A stretch of DNA of 64,000 nucleotides, from contig NZ_VISS01000005.1 of assembly GCF_007827555.1 (NCBI RefSeq), positions 51,813-115,812 of the forward strand, in the 5' to 3' direction. Each line of letters begins with the position of its first letter. The first letter of the stretch is position 1. Source of the stretch: Aeribacillus composti. Its GTDB lineage: Bacteria; Bacillota; Bacilli; Bacillales; Aeribacillaceae. Shown piece after piece: positions 10,224 to 18,825 of the stretch. The notes under the pieces are model-generated. The model was given only the letters and a program-made list of their open reading frames with translations, made no database searches and was not told the origin of the DNA. The translations under genes and the position numbers were made by a program.

Positions 10224-10244
10224 AATCGTTATTTCAACTATTAT
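10216..10244 (+). promoter_or_regulatory. sigma-A promoter of bioY operon
   Basis: TTTACA (10216-10221), exactly 17 nt, TATTAT (10239-10244). The minus-35 lies inside the right arm of the BirA operator, which gives a direct occlusion mechanism. Confidence 0.7.
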
Positions 10245-10279
10245 GTGATTATAAAATTTTTTCGAAAGGAGTTATTTAT

Positions 10280-10840
10280 ATGAAGTTATATGATATGGTA
10301 TTAGTATCAATGTTCGCGGCTGTTGTTGCTGTGCTCGGCCTCATACCGCCGATTGCGCTTCCGTTCACGCCAGTGCCAATCACCGCTCAAACATTGGGTG
10401 TGATGCTGGCAGGGGCAATATTAGGATCCAAACGAGGATTTATCAGTTTATTGTTGTTTGTATTACTTGTAGGAGCCGGAGCACCGATTCTTGCTGGCGG
10501 AAGAGGCGGGCTGGCAGTATTATTTGGTCCGAGCGGTGGATATATTTTATCTTGGCCTTTTGCATCCTTTATAATCGGTTTTTTAGTTGAAAAGAATTTT
10601 GAAAAATTAGCATTTTGGAAAGTGTTAGTATTTAATATAATTGGAGGCATTTTATTTGTTTATTTATGCGGCATTTCCTATTTGTCTTGGATTGCCAATA
10701 TGAATTGGATAAGTGCGAGCATATCGGCGTTGGCTTATATTCCAGGAGATTTAACAAAAGCGGTGATTTCAGCATTTTTGGCAGTAAGAATTCAAAAATC
10801 GTATCCATTGATTAAAGCTCGTAATAAACAGGCTGCTTAA
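10280..10840 (+). CDS. bioY: biotin transporter BioY (S component)
   Basis: A 186-aa protein with ATG behind GAAAGGAG. It is the substrate-binding membrane component of an ECF-type biotin transporter, six membrane helices, with the family loop between helices (PFTPVPITAQTLGVMLAGAILG near residues 27-50) and the glycine-rich GAPILAGGRGGLAVLFGPSGGY. It lies downstream of a BirA box and upstream of an acyl-CoA ligase and a thiolase, matching yhfU-yhfT-yhfS of B. subtilis. The ECF energising module is not in this window. Confidence 0.96.
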   Translation: MKLYDMVLVSMFAAVVAVLGLIPPIALPFTPVPITAQTLGVMLAGAILGSKRGFISLLLFVLLVGAGAPILAGGRGGLAVLFGPSGGYILSWPFASFIIGFLVEKNFEKLAFWKVLVFNIIGGILFVYLCGISYLSWIANMNWISASISALAYIPGDLTKAVISAFLAVRIQKSYPLIKARNKQAA

Positions 10841-10851
10841 GGGGTGAGCTG

Positions 10852-12333
10852 ATGGGGATCGGGAGAAACATTAGTCAATTTGCATACGAACATCCTCAAA
10901 AACCGGCAATTAAACAAATAAATGGAGAGACAGTTACATATTATGAACTGTACGAAAATATAAAAAAAATACAAACAGCTTTCGTTCGAATGACAAACAA
11001 AAAAAATATAAAAGTTGGCATATTAATGGGAAACACTTCAGAATTTTTAGAAGTGTTTTTTGCCGTTATTACACTTGGCGGGATTGCTGTTCCTTTTGAT
11101 CCAAAATGGAGAAAGCGCGATATCCGGCATGTATTGGAAAGCGGCCAGCTGGATGTATGCATTGGAAGCCGCGATTTTTTGGAGCGGACCGGAATAAAGC
11201 AGGAGAACGTCATGTTAATTGACGAAATAAAAAAAGATGTCCAAACGGATCATCACGAGAAGTGGGAAGAGTTTGATGAAGAATTGTTTTATCTCGGCTT
11301 TACTTCAGGTTCAACTGGAAAACCGAAAGGATATATGAGAAATCATAAATCCTGGCTGGAAAGCTTTAATGTCGGAGAACAAATTTTTGGATATGGAAAA
11401 AATGATGTCATCCTTGCTCCCGGTCCTTTATGTCATTCGTTGTCCCTGTTTGCGGCTGTTCACGCCTTACATATCGGGGCGACTTTTTATTTGCTCCCGG
11501 CTTTTTCTCAAAAGGAAACATTTAATATTTTGTTAAAGAGAGAGGCAACTGTATTTTATGGTGTTCCAACGATGATTCAAGCTTTGCTTCAAATGAAGAA
11601 AAATGAAGAGAAATGCATAATGAACAATGTAACAATCATTTCGTCTGGTGCAAAGCTTTCTTATGAAGCTAGAAAGCAGTTAAAAGAAATGTTTCCGAAC
11701 GGACAGTTGTTTGAGTTTTATGGCGCATCAGAATTAAGCTTTGTCAGTTATGTCGATGATGAAATTTTTAAAAAAGCGCCAAAAAGTGTCGGCATTCCTT
11801 TTCCAGGTGTGGAAGTAGCAATCAGAAAAAAAGATGGATCGGAAGCATCCTTTAATGAAGTTGGGGAAGTAGTCGTACGTAGCAATTTATTATTTTCAGG
11901 GTATTTCAACAACCCGATTGAAACAAAAAATGTATTGAAGGATGACGGCGCATCAATTGGTGATTTAGGGTACTTAGACGAGAACGGTTTTCTAACGATC
12001 GTTGGGCGCGAGAAAAATATGTTCATCAGCGGCGGTTTAAATATTTATCCGGAAGAAATTGAAAAAGTTTTGAAGGAACGGGATGAGGTTGAGGAAGCGG
12101 TTGTTATTGGAGTAGAGGACGATTATTGGGGGCAAAAGCCGGTTGCATTTATTAAATGGAAAGAGAAAGCTCAGCATAGAAGCTTCAATGCATTAAAGCG
12201 CTATTGCCGATCTGAGCTCCCGTTATATAAATGCCCGCGAACGTTTTATGAAGTGGACGAGTTCCCTTATACATCCAGCGGAAAGATTGCGCGAAAAGAA
12301 CTTGAATTCATTGTGAAAGGGGAAGAAAAATGA
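10852..12333 (+). CDS. yhfT: YhfT-like acyl-CoA/fatty-acid ligase
   Basis: A 493-aa ANL-superfamily AMP-forming ligase, ATG behind AAGGGGTGAG, 11 nt after bioY. Motifs: P-loop TSGSTGKPKG near residues 152-161, YGASE near 289, GDLGYLDENGFLTIVGREK near 370-388, and the C-terminal catalytic lysine in SSGKIARKEL. It activates a carboxylic acid to an adenylate and then a CoA thioester. Co-regulation with bioY suggests a link to biotin-precursor (pimeloyl) or fatty-acid metabolism, but the substrate is not known. Overlaps the thiolase start by 4 nt. Confidence 0.92.
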   Translation: MGIGRNISQFAYEHPQKPAIKQINGETVTYYELYENIKKIQTAFVRMTNKKNIKVGILMGNTSEFLEVFFAVITLGGIAVPFDPKWRKRDIRHVLESGQLDVCIGSRDFLERTGIKQENVMLIDEIKKDVQTDHHEKWEEFDEELFYLGFTSGSTGKPKGYMRNHKSWLESFNVGEQIFGYGKNDVILAPGPLCHSLSLFAAVHALHIGATFYLLPAFSQKETFNILLKREATVFYGVPTMIQALLQMKKNEEKCIMNNVTIISSGAKLSYEARKQLKEMFPNGQLFEFYGASELSFVSYVDDEIFKKAPKSVGIPFPGVEVAIRKKDGSEASFNEVGEVVVRSNLLFSGYFNNPIETKNVLKDDGASIGDLGYLDENGFLTIVGREKNMFISGGLNIYPEEIEKVLKERDEVEEAVVIGVEDDYWGQKPVAFIKWKEKAQHRSFNALKRYCRSELPLYKCPRTFYEVDEFPYTSSGKIARKELEFIVKGEEK

Positions 12334-13478
12334 CGATCCCTGTCATTGTTATGGCAAAAAGAACGCCTATTGGAAAAATGGGGGGAATGTTTAAAAACGT
12401 CCGCCCTGAACAACTGGCTGCTGCAGTCATCAAAGCGGTTGTAGACGAGAGCGGAATTGATCCGCAGGAAATTGATGAAGTTATTTTAGGAAATGCGGTC
12501 GGTCCAGGAGGAAATATCGCTAGACTCTCACTCCTTTTAGCGGGGCTTCCCGATCAAGTTCCGGGTATTACTGTTGATCGCCAATGCGGATCAGGATTGG
12601 AAGCGGTGAATCTCGCTTGCCGGCTTGTCCAATCAGGAGCCGGCGACATTTATATTGCCGGAGGAGTCGAAAGTACAAGCCTTGCCCCTTGGAAAATTGA
12701 AAAACCTTTATCTTTATATGAAATGAAGCCACCTAAGATCTATACGAGAGCACGGTTTTCGCCGGAGTCGTTCGGTGATCCTGAAATGGGGGAAGCGGCG
12801 GAAAATGTTGCGGAAGCGTTTCAAATTTCAAGGGAAGAGCAGGACTTGTTTGCATACAGCAGCCATCAAAAAGCGGTTCAAGCGATGGAGAATGACAGAT
12901 TCAGCAGTGAAATTGTCCCTGTAAATGGCATGGATCGTGATGAATGTCCAAGGAAAAGGTTGAGCTTGGAAAGGCTTCGTGCCATGAAGCCGATATTTAA
13001 AGAAAATGGCACAGTGACTGTTGGAAATTCTTGTCCATTGAATGACGGGGCTTGTGCCGTCCTTGTCATGTCTGAAAAAAAATGCCGAGAGCTTGGGCTT
13101 CTGCCCGTTCTGAAATTTGTCGATTGTACAAGTGCAGGTGTCGATCCGAACCTTTTAGGCATTGGTCCTGTTCCAGCAGTGCAACAGCTGCTGAAACGAA
13201 CCGGCTTCCAAATGGAGGATATCGATTTAATCGAATTTAATGAAGCTTTTGCCTCTCAAGTATTGGCTTCTGTTAAGCAATTAAACATCCCATTGGAAAA
13301 GCTGAATGTGGGAGGAGGGGCTATTGCCATCGGACATCCTTATGGTGCTTCAGGCGCTATTCTTGTTGCAAGGCTTTGCACAGAAATGAAAAGATTGAGA
13401 GGCAAACGGGCAATCGCAACATTAGGAATCGCAGGTGGTCTGGGCCTCGCTACATTGTTTGAATTGTATGACGCATAA
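12330..13478 (+). CDS. yhfS: YhfS-like thiolase lacking the second active-site Cys
   Basis: A 382-aa thiolase-family protein overlapping yhfT by ATGA. The nucleophilic Cys86 (DRQCGSGLEA), the NEAFA motif and the histidine of GHPYGASGA (His336) are present. The usual C-terminal CxG motif, in which Cys acts as base, reads LGIAGGLG: Gly366 stands where Cys is expected. The DNA there (gca aca tta gga atc gca ggt ggt) is clean, so this is not a frame error. The reaction may differ from a normal Claisen condensation or thiolysis. End of the BirA-controlled operon. Confidence 0.9.
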   Translation: MTIPVIVMAKRTPIGKMGGMFKNVRPEQLAAAVIKAVVDESGIDPQEIDEVILGNAVGPGGNIARLSLLLAGLPDQVPGITVDRQCGSGLEAVNLACRLVQSGAGDIYIAGGVESTSLAPWKIEKPLSLYEMKPPKIYTRARFSPESFGDPEMGEAAENVAEAFQISREEQDLFAYSSHQKAVQAMENDRFSSEIVPVNGMDRDECPRKRLSLERLRAMKPIFKENGTVTVGNSCPLNDGACAVLVMSEKKCRELGLLPVLKFVDCTSAGVDPNLLGIGPVPAVQQLLKRTGFQMEDIDLIEFNEAFASQVLASVKQLNIPLEKLNVGGGAIAIGHPYGASGAILVARLCTEMKRLRGKRAIATLGIAGGLGLATLFELYDA

Positions 13479-13487
13479 AACAAATCA

Positions 13488-13530
13488 TTGGAAAGCGCGT
13501 TTTCGAAGCAGCTTTCCAATATCCTTTCAT
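13488..13530 (+). terminator. probable terminator after yhfS
   Basis: Perfect 9-bp stem TTGGAAAGC / GCTTTCCAA (13488-13519), only a weak T-rich tail. A second inverted repeat, GCCTCAATCA / TGATTGAGGC, follows at 13583-13623. Confidence 0.5.
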
Positions 13531-13679
13531 TCGGCCAGACAAGTGGAAATAATCGCTTATCAGCGATGAATGGAATAGCTAAGCCTCAATCATCATTGCG
13601 AGCGGTATTTGTTTGATTGAGGCGAGCCAAAAGTATAAAAAACGCGCATATATTATTTTTCAGCGCTTCAGGCAAAGCG

Positions 13680-14297
13680 TTATGATTTGGAGCGTCGGAA
13701 TCGAAAAAAATACCAAATGATGATTGCAGCAAATACAAGAACGGCGATCACAGCATAAATGATTTTCGAATAAATATCTATGTATTCGGTAATGAGAGGC
13801 CAAGCTTCTCCTAATCCCGCGCCAACCGATACGAGAAATATATTCCATACGAGAGAACCGATCGTAGTGAAAATCAAAAATAAAACGAAATTCATGTTGG
13901 ACATTCCAGCAGGAATGGAAATTAAGCTTCGCAATAACGGAATAACTCGGCAAAATAACACAGTCCATATGCCGTAACGATCAAACCAATTGTCTGCTTT
14001 ATGTATATCCTCTTTTGAAATTTTCAATATGTATCCCCAACGGTCAACAATTTTTTCCAACCTCTCAACATCCAGCAACAGACCGACGCCGTATAAAATG
14101 ATTGCACCGACAACGGAGCCGCAAGTTGCCGCCAAAATAACTCCTGGAACTGTCAGGTTCGAATAAGTGGTCATAAAACCGCCAAAAGGAAGGACAATTT
14201 CGGACGGAATCGGTGGAAAAATGTTTTCTAGCGCAATAATTAAAAAAATCCCGAGGTAGCCATATTGTTCCATAAAATCTGTAATCCAGTTTTCCAT
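13680..14297 (-). CDS. DedA-family membrane protein
   Basis: A 205-aa protein with ATG behind AGGAGGAAC. DedA/SNARE-associated family: N-terminal amphipathic re-entrant segment, ALENIFPPIPSEIVLPFGG (family E-x3-P-x-P-x-E pattern), the FDRYGIWTVLFCRVIPLLRSLISIPAG motif with the functionally essential arginines (R..P..R), and several membrane helices ending in a basic tail RFRRSKS. Members transport lipids; B. subtilis UptA, a DedA protein, recycles undecaprenyl phosphate. Whether this is the UptA orthologue is not settled by neighbourhood. Confidence 0.92.
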   Translation of the reverse strand: MENWITDFMEQYGYLGIFLIIALENIFPPIPSEIVLPFGGFMTTYSNLTVPGVILAATCGSVVGAIILYGVGLLLDVERLEKIVDRWGYILKISKEDIHKADNWFDRYGIWTVLFCRVIPLLRSLISIPAGMSNMNFVLFLIFTTIGSLVWNIFLVSVGAGLGEAWPLITEYIDIYSKIIYAVIAVLVFAAIIIWYFFRFRRSKS

Positions 14298-14361
14298 TCA
14301 AGTTCCTCCTATAAAGAACAAATTCTCTATATATTATACTAAAGAAATTGTCCTAAATGAT

Positions 14362-14392
14362 CAAAAATAAAAATCCAGCCAATTGACTGGAT
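14362..14392 (-). terminator. terminator for the 79-aa gene
   Basis: On the minus strand ATCCAG-tcaattgg-CTGGAT followed by TTTTTATTTTTG. It supports transcription of the small ORF 14397-14636. Confidence 0.7.
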
Positions 14393-14396
14393 GTCC

Positions 14397-14636
14397 CTAA
14401 AGAAGTATATAAAGCTGATAAAGTACAAGTAGAACGGTGGACACAATGAAAATGTTTTTGGCTACTATTTGTTTTTTCTGTTTGTCAATGATTTTCAATT
14501 CTTTTTTATTTACTTTCGAGTGATTGGCTGTAATCCATTGTTTTACTTCCCTTTTGTTTTGACAGGTCGCTAAATACGTTTCTCCATTTTTTCCAGTTGC
14601 ATGAATAATAAAACGGCAAGTTTTTTTTGTACTCAA
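14397..14636 (-). CDS. small tail-anchored membrane protein
   Basis: 79 aa from TTG 14636; the ribosome site (AGGTTGG) is weak. The N-terminal two thirds are soluble and basic (MSTKKTCRFIIHATGKNGE...), and the last 22 residues form one membrane helix (NIFIVSTVLLVLYQLYILL). A good terminator directly follows. No family recognised. It could be an anchored regulator, but that is only a guess from shape. Confidence 0.45.
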   Translation of the reverse strand: MSTKKTCRFIIHATGKNGETYLATCQNKREVKQWITANHSKVNKKELKIIDKQKKQIVAKNIFIVSTVLLVLYQLYILL

Positions 14637-14832
14637 ATAGTATTCCCAACCTTTTAAAAAAGATTTAGATTACTGTTATTTTACCAAGTTCCAACTAACT
14701 TTCAACCTTATTTTAAGATTATTTTCCTTTTCAAAAATTATGAAAAATGAAAGGGGATTCATTATGTGCTGTCGTGCATGAAGATCAACAAGAACTTTCA
14801 TACTAAAAGTAACATCGTCTGGAGGTAGTTTT

Positions 14833-15408
14833 ATGAATACACTGATTATTTACGCCCATCCTAATCCCAACAGTTTTAATTATGCGATCTTGCAGACTAC
14901 TGTACAAAAACTTCAGCAGAAACAGCATGAAATTAGAATTCGGGATTTGTATGAAATGAATTTTAATCCTGTCTTAAAAGAAGATTACTTTACAAAACAA
15001 AATCCAGCCGTATCCAAAGCGATACAAGAGGAACAAATGCATTTTTCGTGGGCAAAACAATTAATTTTTATTTATCCGACATGGTGGAACGGCATGCCCG
15101 CTATTTTAAAAGGATATATCGAAAAAATATTCACGAATGGCTTCGCTTTTACGTTTACGGATGAAGGGGCAAAAGGGCTTTTGCAAAATAAAAGAGCGAT
15201 TATTTTTCAAACAACATCTCATCCGGAAAATTATTTAAAGCCATATCAGTTAATTGCATCAATGGAGACAATCGTTGATGTCGGTATTTTAAATTTTTGC
15301 GGGATTGAAACAATCACTCATAAGTTTTTTTATTCAGTTCCTTATGTCGATGAAAATACAAAAAAGGCGATGCTAAAGGAAGTAGAAGATATAGTTGAAA
15401 TGATTTAA
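14833..15408 (+). CDS. NAD(P)H oxidoreductase, flavodoxin-like fold
   Basis: 191 aa, ATG behind TGGAGG. Flavodoxin_2/NQO1-KefF family: the N-terminal strand and FMN/FAD phosphate-binding loop IIYAHPNPNSFNYAIL, and FIYPTWWNGMPAILKGYIEKIF near residues 78-100 which lines the flavin. Such enzymes reduce quinones or nitro/azo compounds by two-electron transfer with NAD(P)H. Physiological substrate unknown. It precedes an aldo/keto reductase on the same strand, 81 nt away. Confidence 0.88.
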   Translation: MNTLIIYAHPNPNSFNYAILQTTVQKLQQKQHEIRIRDLYEMNFNPVLKEDYFTKQNPAVSKAIQEEQMHFSWAKQLIFIYPTWWNGMPAILKGYIEKIFTNGFAFTFTDEGAKGLLQNKRAIIFQTTSHPENYLKPYQLIASMETIVDVGILNFCGIETITHKFFYSVPYVDENTKKAMLKEVEDIVEMI

Positions 15409-15489
15409 TCTTTTCGAAATATTCACTTTTTGATAAGGATCATGCATAATAGAAATGATGCACCAAAACTAGAAAGGGAGTGGAGTTGG

Positions 15490-16314
15490 TTGGTCAAAAG
15501 CTTGCAAGATACGGTGACTTTACATAATGGTGTTAAAATGCCGTGGTTTGGTTTAGGCGTATATAAAGTCAATGAAGGGGAAGAAGTAATTCAAGCTGTA
15601 AAATCAGCAATTAAAGCGGGCTACCGCAGCATAGATACGGCGGCATATTATAAAAATGAAGAGGGAGTCGGAATTGCGATAAAAGAATCGGGAATACCGA
15701 GAGAAGAACTATTTATCACAACAAAAGTTTGGAATGACGATCAAGGCTACGACTCTACATTAAAAGCGTTTGATGACAGCCTAAATCGATTAGGATTAGA
15801 CTATTTGGATCTATATTTAATCCACTGGCCAGTTTCAGGAAAATATAAAGAAACATGGAAGGCATTAGAACGGTTGTATAAAGACGGAAGAGTTCGGGCG
15901 ATTGGAGTCTGCAACTTCCATGTTCACCATTTAGAGGATTTATTGCAAAGTGCGGAGATTAAACCGATGGTTAATCAGGTGGAATTTCATCCAAGATTAA
16001 CACAGGAGGAACTTAGAAAATATTGCAAAGAGCAAAACATTCAATTTGAAGCTTGGTCCCCGCTTATGAGAGGCGGGCTTCTCGATAATGAAACTTTAGC
16101 CGAGATTGCTGAAAAATACAATAAAACGATCGCACAGGTGATTCTCCGTTGGGATCTTCAACATGAGGTCGTGACAATTCCAAAATCGACAAAAGAGCAT
16201 CGAATTATTGAAAATGCTTCTATTTTCGATTTTGAACTATCTCAAGAAGATATGGAAAAAATCGATTCCCTCAATAAAAATGAGCGGATAGGTCCTGATC
16301 CTGATACTTTTTAA
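15490..16314 (+). CDS. yvgN: aldo/keto reductase, YvgN-like glyoxal reductase
   Basis: 274 aa from TTG 15490 behind AAAGGGAGTGGAG; the open frame reaches back to 15430 but without RBS. The protein reads like B. subtilis YvgN (methylglyoxal/glyoxal reductase): [13 protein letters not shown] with the catalytic Asp and Tyr, Lys in TTKVWN, His in LIHWP (catalytic tetrad), and NADPH-binding [10 protein letters not shown]. It detoxifies reactive aldehydes with NADPH. Likely cytoplasmic and monomeric. Confidence 0.93.
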   Translation: MVKSLQDTVTLHNGVKMPWFGLGVYKVNEGEEVIQAVKSAIKAGYRSIDTAAYYKNEEGVGIAIKESGIPREELFITTKVWNDDQGYDSTLKAFDDSLNRLGLDYLDLYLIHWPVSGKYKETWKALERLYKDGRVRAIGVCNFHVHHLEDLLQSAEIKPMVNQVEFHPRLTQEELRKYCKEQNIQFEAWSPLMRGGLLDNETLAEIAEKYNKTIAQVILRWDLQHEVVTIPKSTKEHRIIENASIFDFELSQEDMEKIDSLNKNERIGPDPDTF

Positions 16315-16390
16315 AAGGTAAGAAATAAGAAATCGGTAATACTACAAGCCTTTCCTATATGCTGTTCAGCAGCTTTTGAAAGGTGAAAAA

Positions 16391-16480
16391 ATGCTTCAGC
16401 TTCAATGGAAATACATTTGTGAGCTTGAAGAAGAAATATGTTTGGAAATCTTTCCGGATAAATTGATTATTTTGCGATAG
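16391..16480 (+). CDS. possible 29-aa ORF
   Basis: ATG 16391 sits 7 nt after GAAAGGTG and runs to TAG at 16480. The peptide is rich in Glu and hydrophobics (ELEEEICLEIFPDKLIILR). No match recognised. It is the only candidate in the gap between yvgN and the thioredoxin gene. Confidence 0.25.
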   Translation: MLQLQWKYICELEEEICLEIFPDKLIILR

Positions 16481-16618
16481 TGATTTGCAAATCATTCATT
16501 ATTTTGCTGGAGCCAAGCGTATGAAGACGATTTATTGCAGTATGAACAAAATTTCTAAATATTGGAGCTACGGATATTCTGTCCGCTTTTCCTGTTAAGA
16601 TTGACAAAATTTGATTAT

Positions 16619-16656
16619 TCAAAAAGCCGCTTTTGAAATAAAAGCGGCTTTAACTT
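16619..16656. terminator. bidirectional terminator
   Basis: Perfect 12-bp stem AAAGCCGCTTTT-gaaat-AAAAGCGGCTTT with A/T-rich flanks, between yvgN and the convergent thioredoxin gene. Confidence 0.8.
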
Positions 16657-16755
16657 TCTTGTGCAAGTTTTTGTTTTTCTCCGACAGACAATTGTTCCAT
16701 ATTGCCAAGCAGGCATTTACAGCTTCCATATTTGTCATGAAAAGACAGGTTTTCC

Positions 16756-17229
16756 TTATTCTGATTTTGTCCAATTTTCCAGCGCTTCTCGAAAAACGCT
16801 TTTTTCCTGTGAACCGACGATACGATCGGCTTCTTTTCCGTTTACATAATGGACAAGCGTTGGAGTTGCATCAATGTTATACTCGTCCCAGCCCTCTTCA
16901 AACTCAAGAAGGTTGTATTGGTAGATATCCACATTTAATTCTTTTGCCAAAGGCATTAAGATCGGTGTTGTGTTTTTACAGTGCGGGCAGGTAGAACTGA
17001 AAAAATAGACAATGACATCTTCTTGATTATTTAATTTTGTTTCTAGCTCATCCGGAAGTATGATGTTTTGATAATTTGGATCATCCAGCAGCTTGACGGT
17101 TTCAGGATGCAGGCTCGACTTTTTGTACGGATTTCCTTCCGCCTTTTGCTTATTTTGCAAATTTGTTACAATTGCCAGTGCCGCGAACAGTACAATAATG
17201 ATTCCGCCGAATATAAGCAGTTTTTTCAT
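16756..17229 (-). CDS. membrane-anchored thioredoxin-like thiol-disulfide oxidoreductase
   Basis: 157 aa. An N-terminal membrane anchor (residues 4-22), then a thioredoxin fold with active site STCPHC (Cys81, Cys84), the dipeptide typical of DsbA-like oxidants, and the cis-proline loop DATPTLV. It acts outside the membrane. The BdbC (DsbB-like) gene 300 nt upstream on the same strand is the likely partner that reoxidises it. The upstream RBS is poor, and a short GTG ORF with AAAGGAG at its start ends in an ATGA overlap with this ATG, so translational coupling is possible. Confidence 0.88.
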   Translation of the reverse strand: MKKLLIFGGIIIVLFAALAIVTNLQNKQKAEGNPYKKSSLHPETVKLLDDPNYQNIILPDELETKLNNQEDVIVYFFSSTCPHCKNTTPILMPLAKELNVDIYQYNLLEFEEGWDEYNIDATPTLVHYVNGKEADRIVGSQEKSVFREALENWTKSE

Positions 17230-17528
17230 ATAATTTGGCGAGAAGACCCCGTAATTTTAAAAATTTTGGGGAAAGTATCGCCGTTATTCACTCCTTTCGT
17301 TCCTTTGCACTAAAAAATGTAAACCGATTTTCATAAATGACGGGAATGACGGCAACCGCAAAAAATAAATGTTTATCTTTCTAAGACCTCATGAACTTGC
17401 CGGATTGCGATTACGTCTTAATATGGGTAAAAAAACATAATTGAAAGCTATAAATCCAAAGGTTTTGTTTGCTGGTCTATAGAATTTGCATCATTCGCCT
17501 CTTGAAAAATCTGAAAATAACGGAAACG

Positions 17529-17948
17529 TTATCCTTTCTGCCGTAAAATGAAAAAGCTTGTGAGGAAAATAATTGAAAAGCCAATTAAAGCCAAGAAAGG
17601 AATTGTAACGAATCCAAACCAATTAATGTAGTCGCTTGTACAAGGAACTCTTCCGCATGCGAGGCTATGTTCCCCCAAAAAAGGAATTTTTTGTATAGAA
17701 TAATGGTAAATGGAAATCATGCCTCCCATAATGGACAAAGTTAAGGAATAGCTTGCAATTTTGTAATCCTTTTTTACTACAGCTATTCCAAGTATAACAA
17801 CGAGCGGGTACATAAATATCCTTTGAAACCAGCACAATTTACATGGTTCGAAATGCATGATCTCAGAAAAATACAGGCTTCCTAAGGTAGAAATTAAAGA
17901 AGCGATCCAGCCTATCAACAGCAAATTGTCTTTTCGCTTATCATCCAT
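17529..17948 (-). CDS. bdbC: disulfide bond formation protein BdbC (DsbB family)
   Basis: 139 aa, four membrane helices. The first cysteine pair is C36-KL-C39, the second Cys98...Cys103 in SLACGRVPC, as in DsbB/BdbC proteins that pass electrons from the thioredoxin-like oxidase to membrane quinone. ATG 17948 behind AGAGAGG. The 299-nt gap to the downstream oxidase gene shows no further ORF. Confidence 0.93.
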   Translation of the reverse strand: MDDKRKDNLLLIGWIASLISTLGSLYFSEIMHFEPCKLCWFQRIFMYPLVVILGIAVVKKDYKIASYSLTLSIMGGMISIYHYSIQKIPFLGEHSLACGRVPCTSDYINWFGFVTIPFLALIGFSIIFLTSFFILRQKG

Positions 17949-18106
17949 CCAACTAACCTCTCTGTTTTCTTTCTAAAGGCATTATAATACATTTCCCCTG
18001 AATTAAAAATGATTTTGCGATGAAATCAATAAAACATCAGCTAAGAATTATTATCATTCATAAATTTTTACATATTGTTCAAACTATCAACGAAAGGAGT
18101 GAGACT

Positions 18107-18529
18107 ATGGATAAAATTCGCGATATCATGTCTTCTAATGTCATTTCCGTTTCATCAAATCAAACTGTTCAGGAAGCTGCTCAGTTAATGAGACAGCATA
18201 ATGTTGGTGCGATCCCTGTTGCAGATAATGGACAATTAAAAGGAATTATTACAGACCGTGATATTACGCTTCGCTCAACAGCTCAGGGCAAAAACGAAAG
18301 CACAACCGTTGCAGAAGTTATGTCGACAAACCCTGTATGCTGTAGTCCAGACGCGAGTCTGCAAGAAGCTGCCCAAATCATGGCACAAAATCAAATTCGC
18401 CGGTTGCCTGTAGTGGAAAATAATCAAGTTGTCGGCATGGTCGCATTAGGAGATTTAGCAACAAATAAGACTTCTGATGAAGCGGCAGGAGAAGCATTAA
18501 CAAACATTTCTGAAAAAGATCTTCAATAA
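18107..18529 (+). CDS. CBS-domain protein (YhcV-like)
   Basis: 140 aa from ATG 18107 behind GAAAGGAGTGAG; the open frame back to 18020 is not used. Two CBS domains in tandem (residues 7-60 and 72-125), each with the MS.NV.SV / MSTNPVCCSPDASLQEAA and GI.TDRDI / GMVALGDLA motifs. Such Bateman modules bind adenine nucleotides and act as energy or ligand sensors. Same size as B. subtilis YhcV, a spore/stress-associated protein. Terminator directly downstream. Confidence 0.9.
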   Translation: MDKIRDIMSSNVISVSSNQTVQEAAQLMRQHNVGAIPVADNGQLKGIITDRDITLRSTAQGKNESTTVAEVMSTNPVCCSPDASLQEAAQIMAQNQIRRLPVVENNQVVGMVALGDLATNKTSDEAAGEALTNISEKDLQ

Positions 18530-18565
18530 CCCCTCTTGCAATCCCGGGATGGGAGTGCCTTGCTG

Positions 18566-18596
18566 AAAAAAGAGCGTCCGTTTGGCGCTCTTTTTT
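18566..18596 (+). terminator. terminator after the CBS gene
   Basis: Stem AAAAAAGAGCG / CGCTCTTTTTT. Confidence 0.85.
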
Positions 18597-18825
18597 CCGT
18601 TCAGTGGCAAAGAGCTTTGTCGCTCGGTTTGTTTTTTTTCAAATGATACAAATAATACATAAATTTATAAATAACTGGAGAAATGGAAAGACGATCATTT
18701 GCGGAAAATATGTAAAAGCTGTTTCGAATAGTTCTAAAAATAGGGATGATCATCTCATTTCCATAAAATTTGTGATAAAATATTTCAGGAGAGAAAAAGA
18801 AGGGGAACTGGAGGGGTGTTAAGTT

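Noticed and set aside
17310-17335. cre-like sequence TGTAAACCGATTTTCA
   Set aside because: It needs one inserted base to match the CcpA consensus, and the nearest gene is not a catabolic one.
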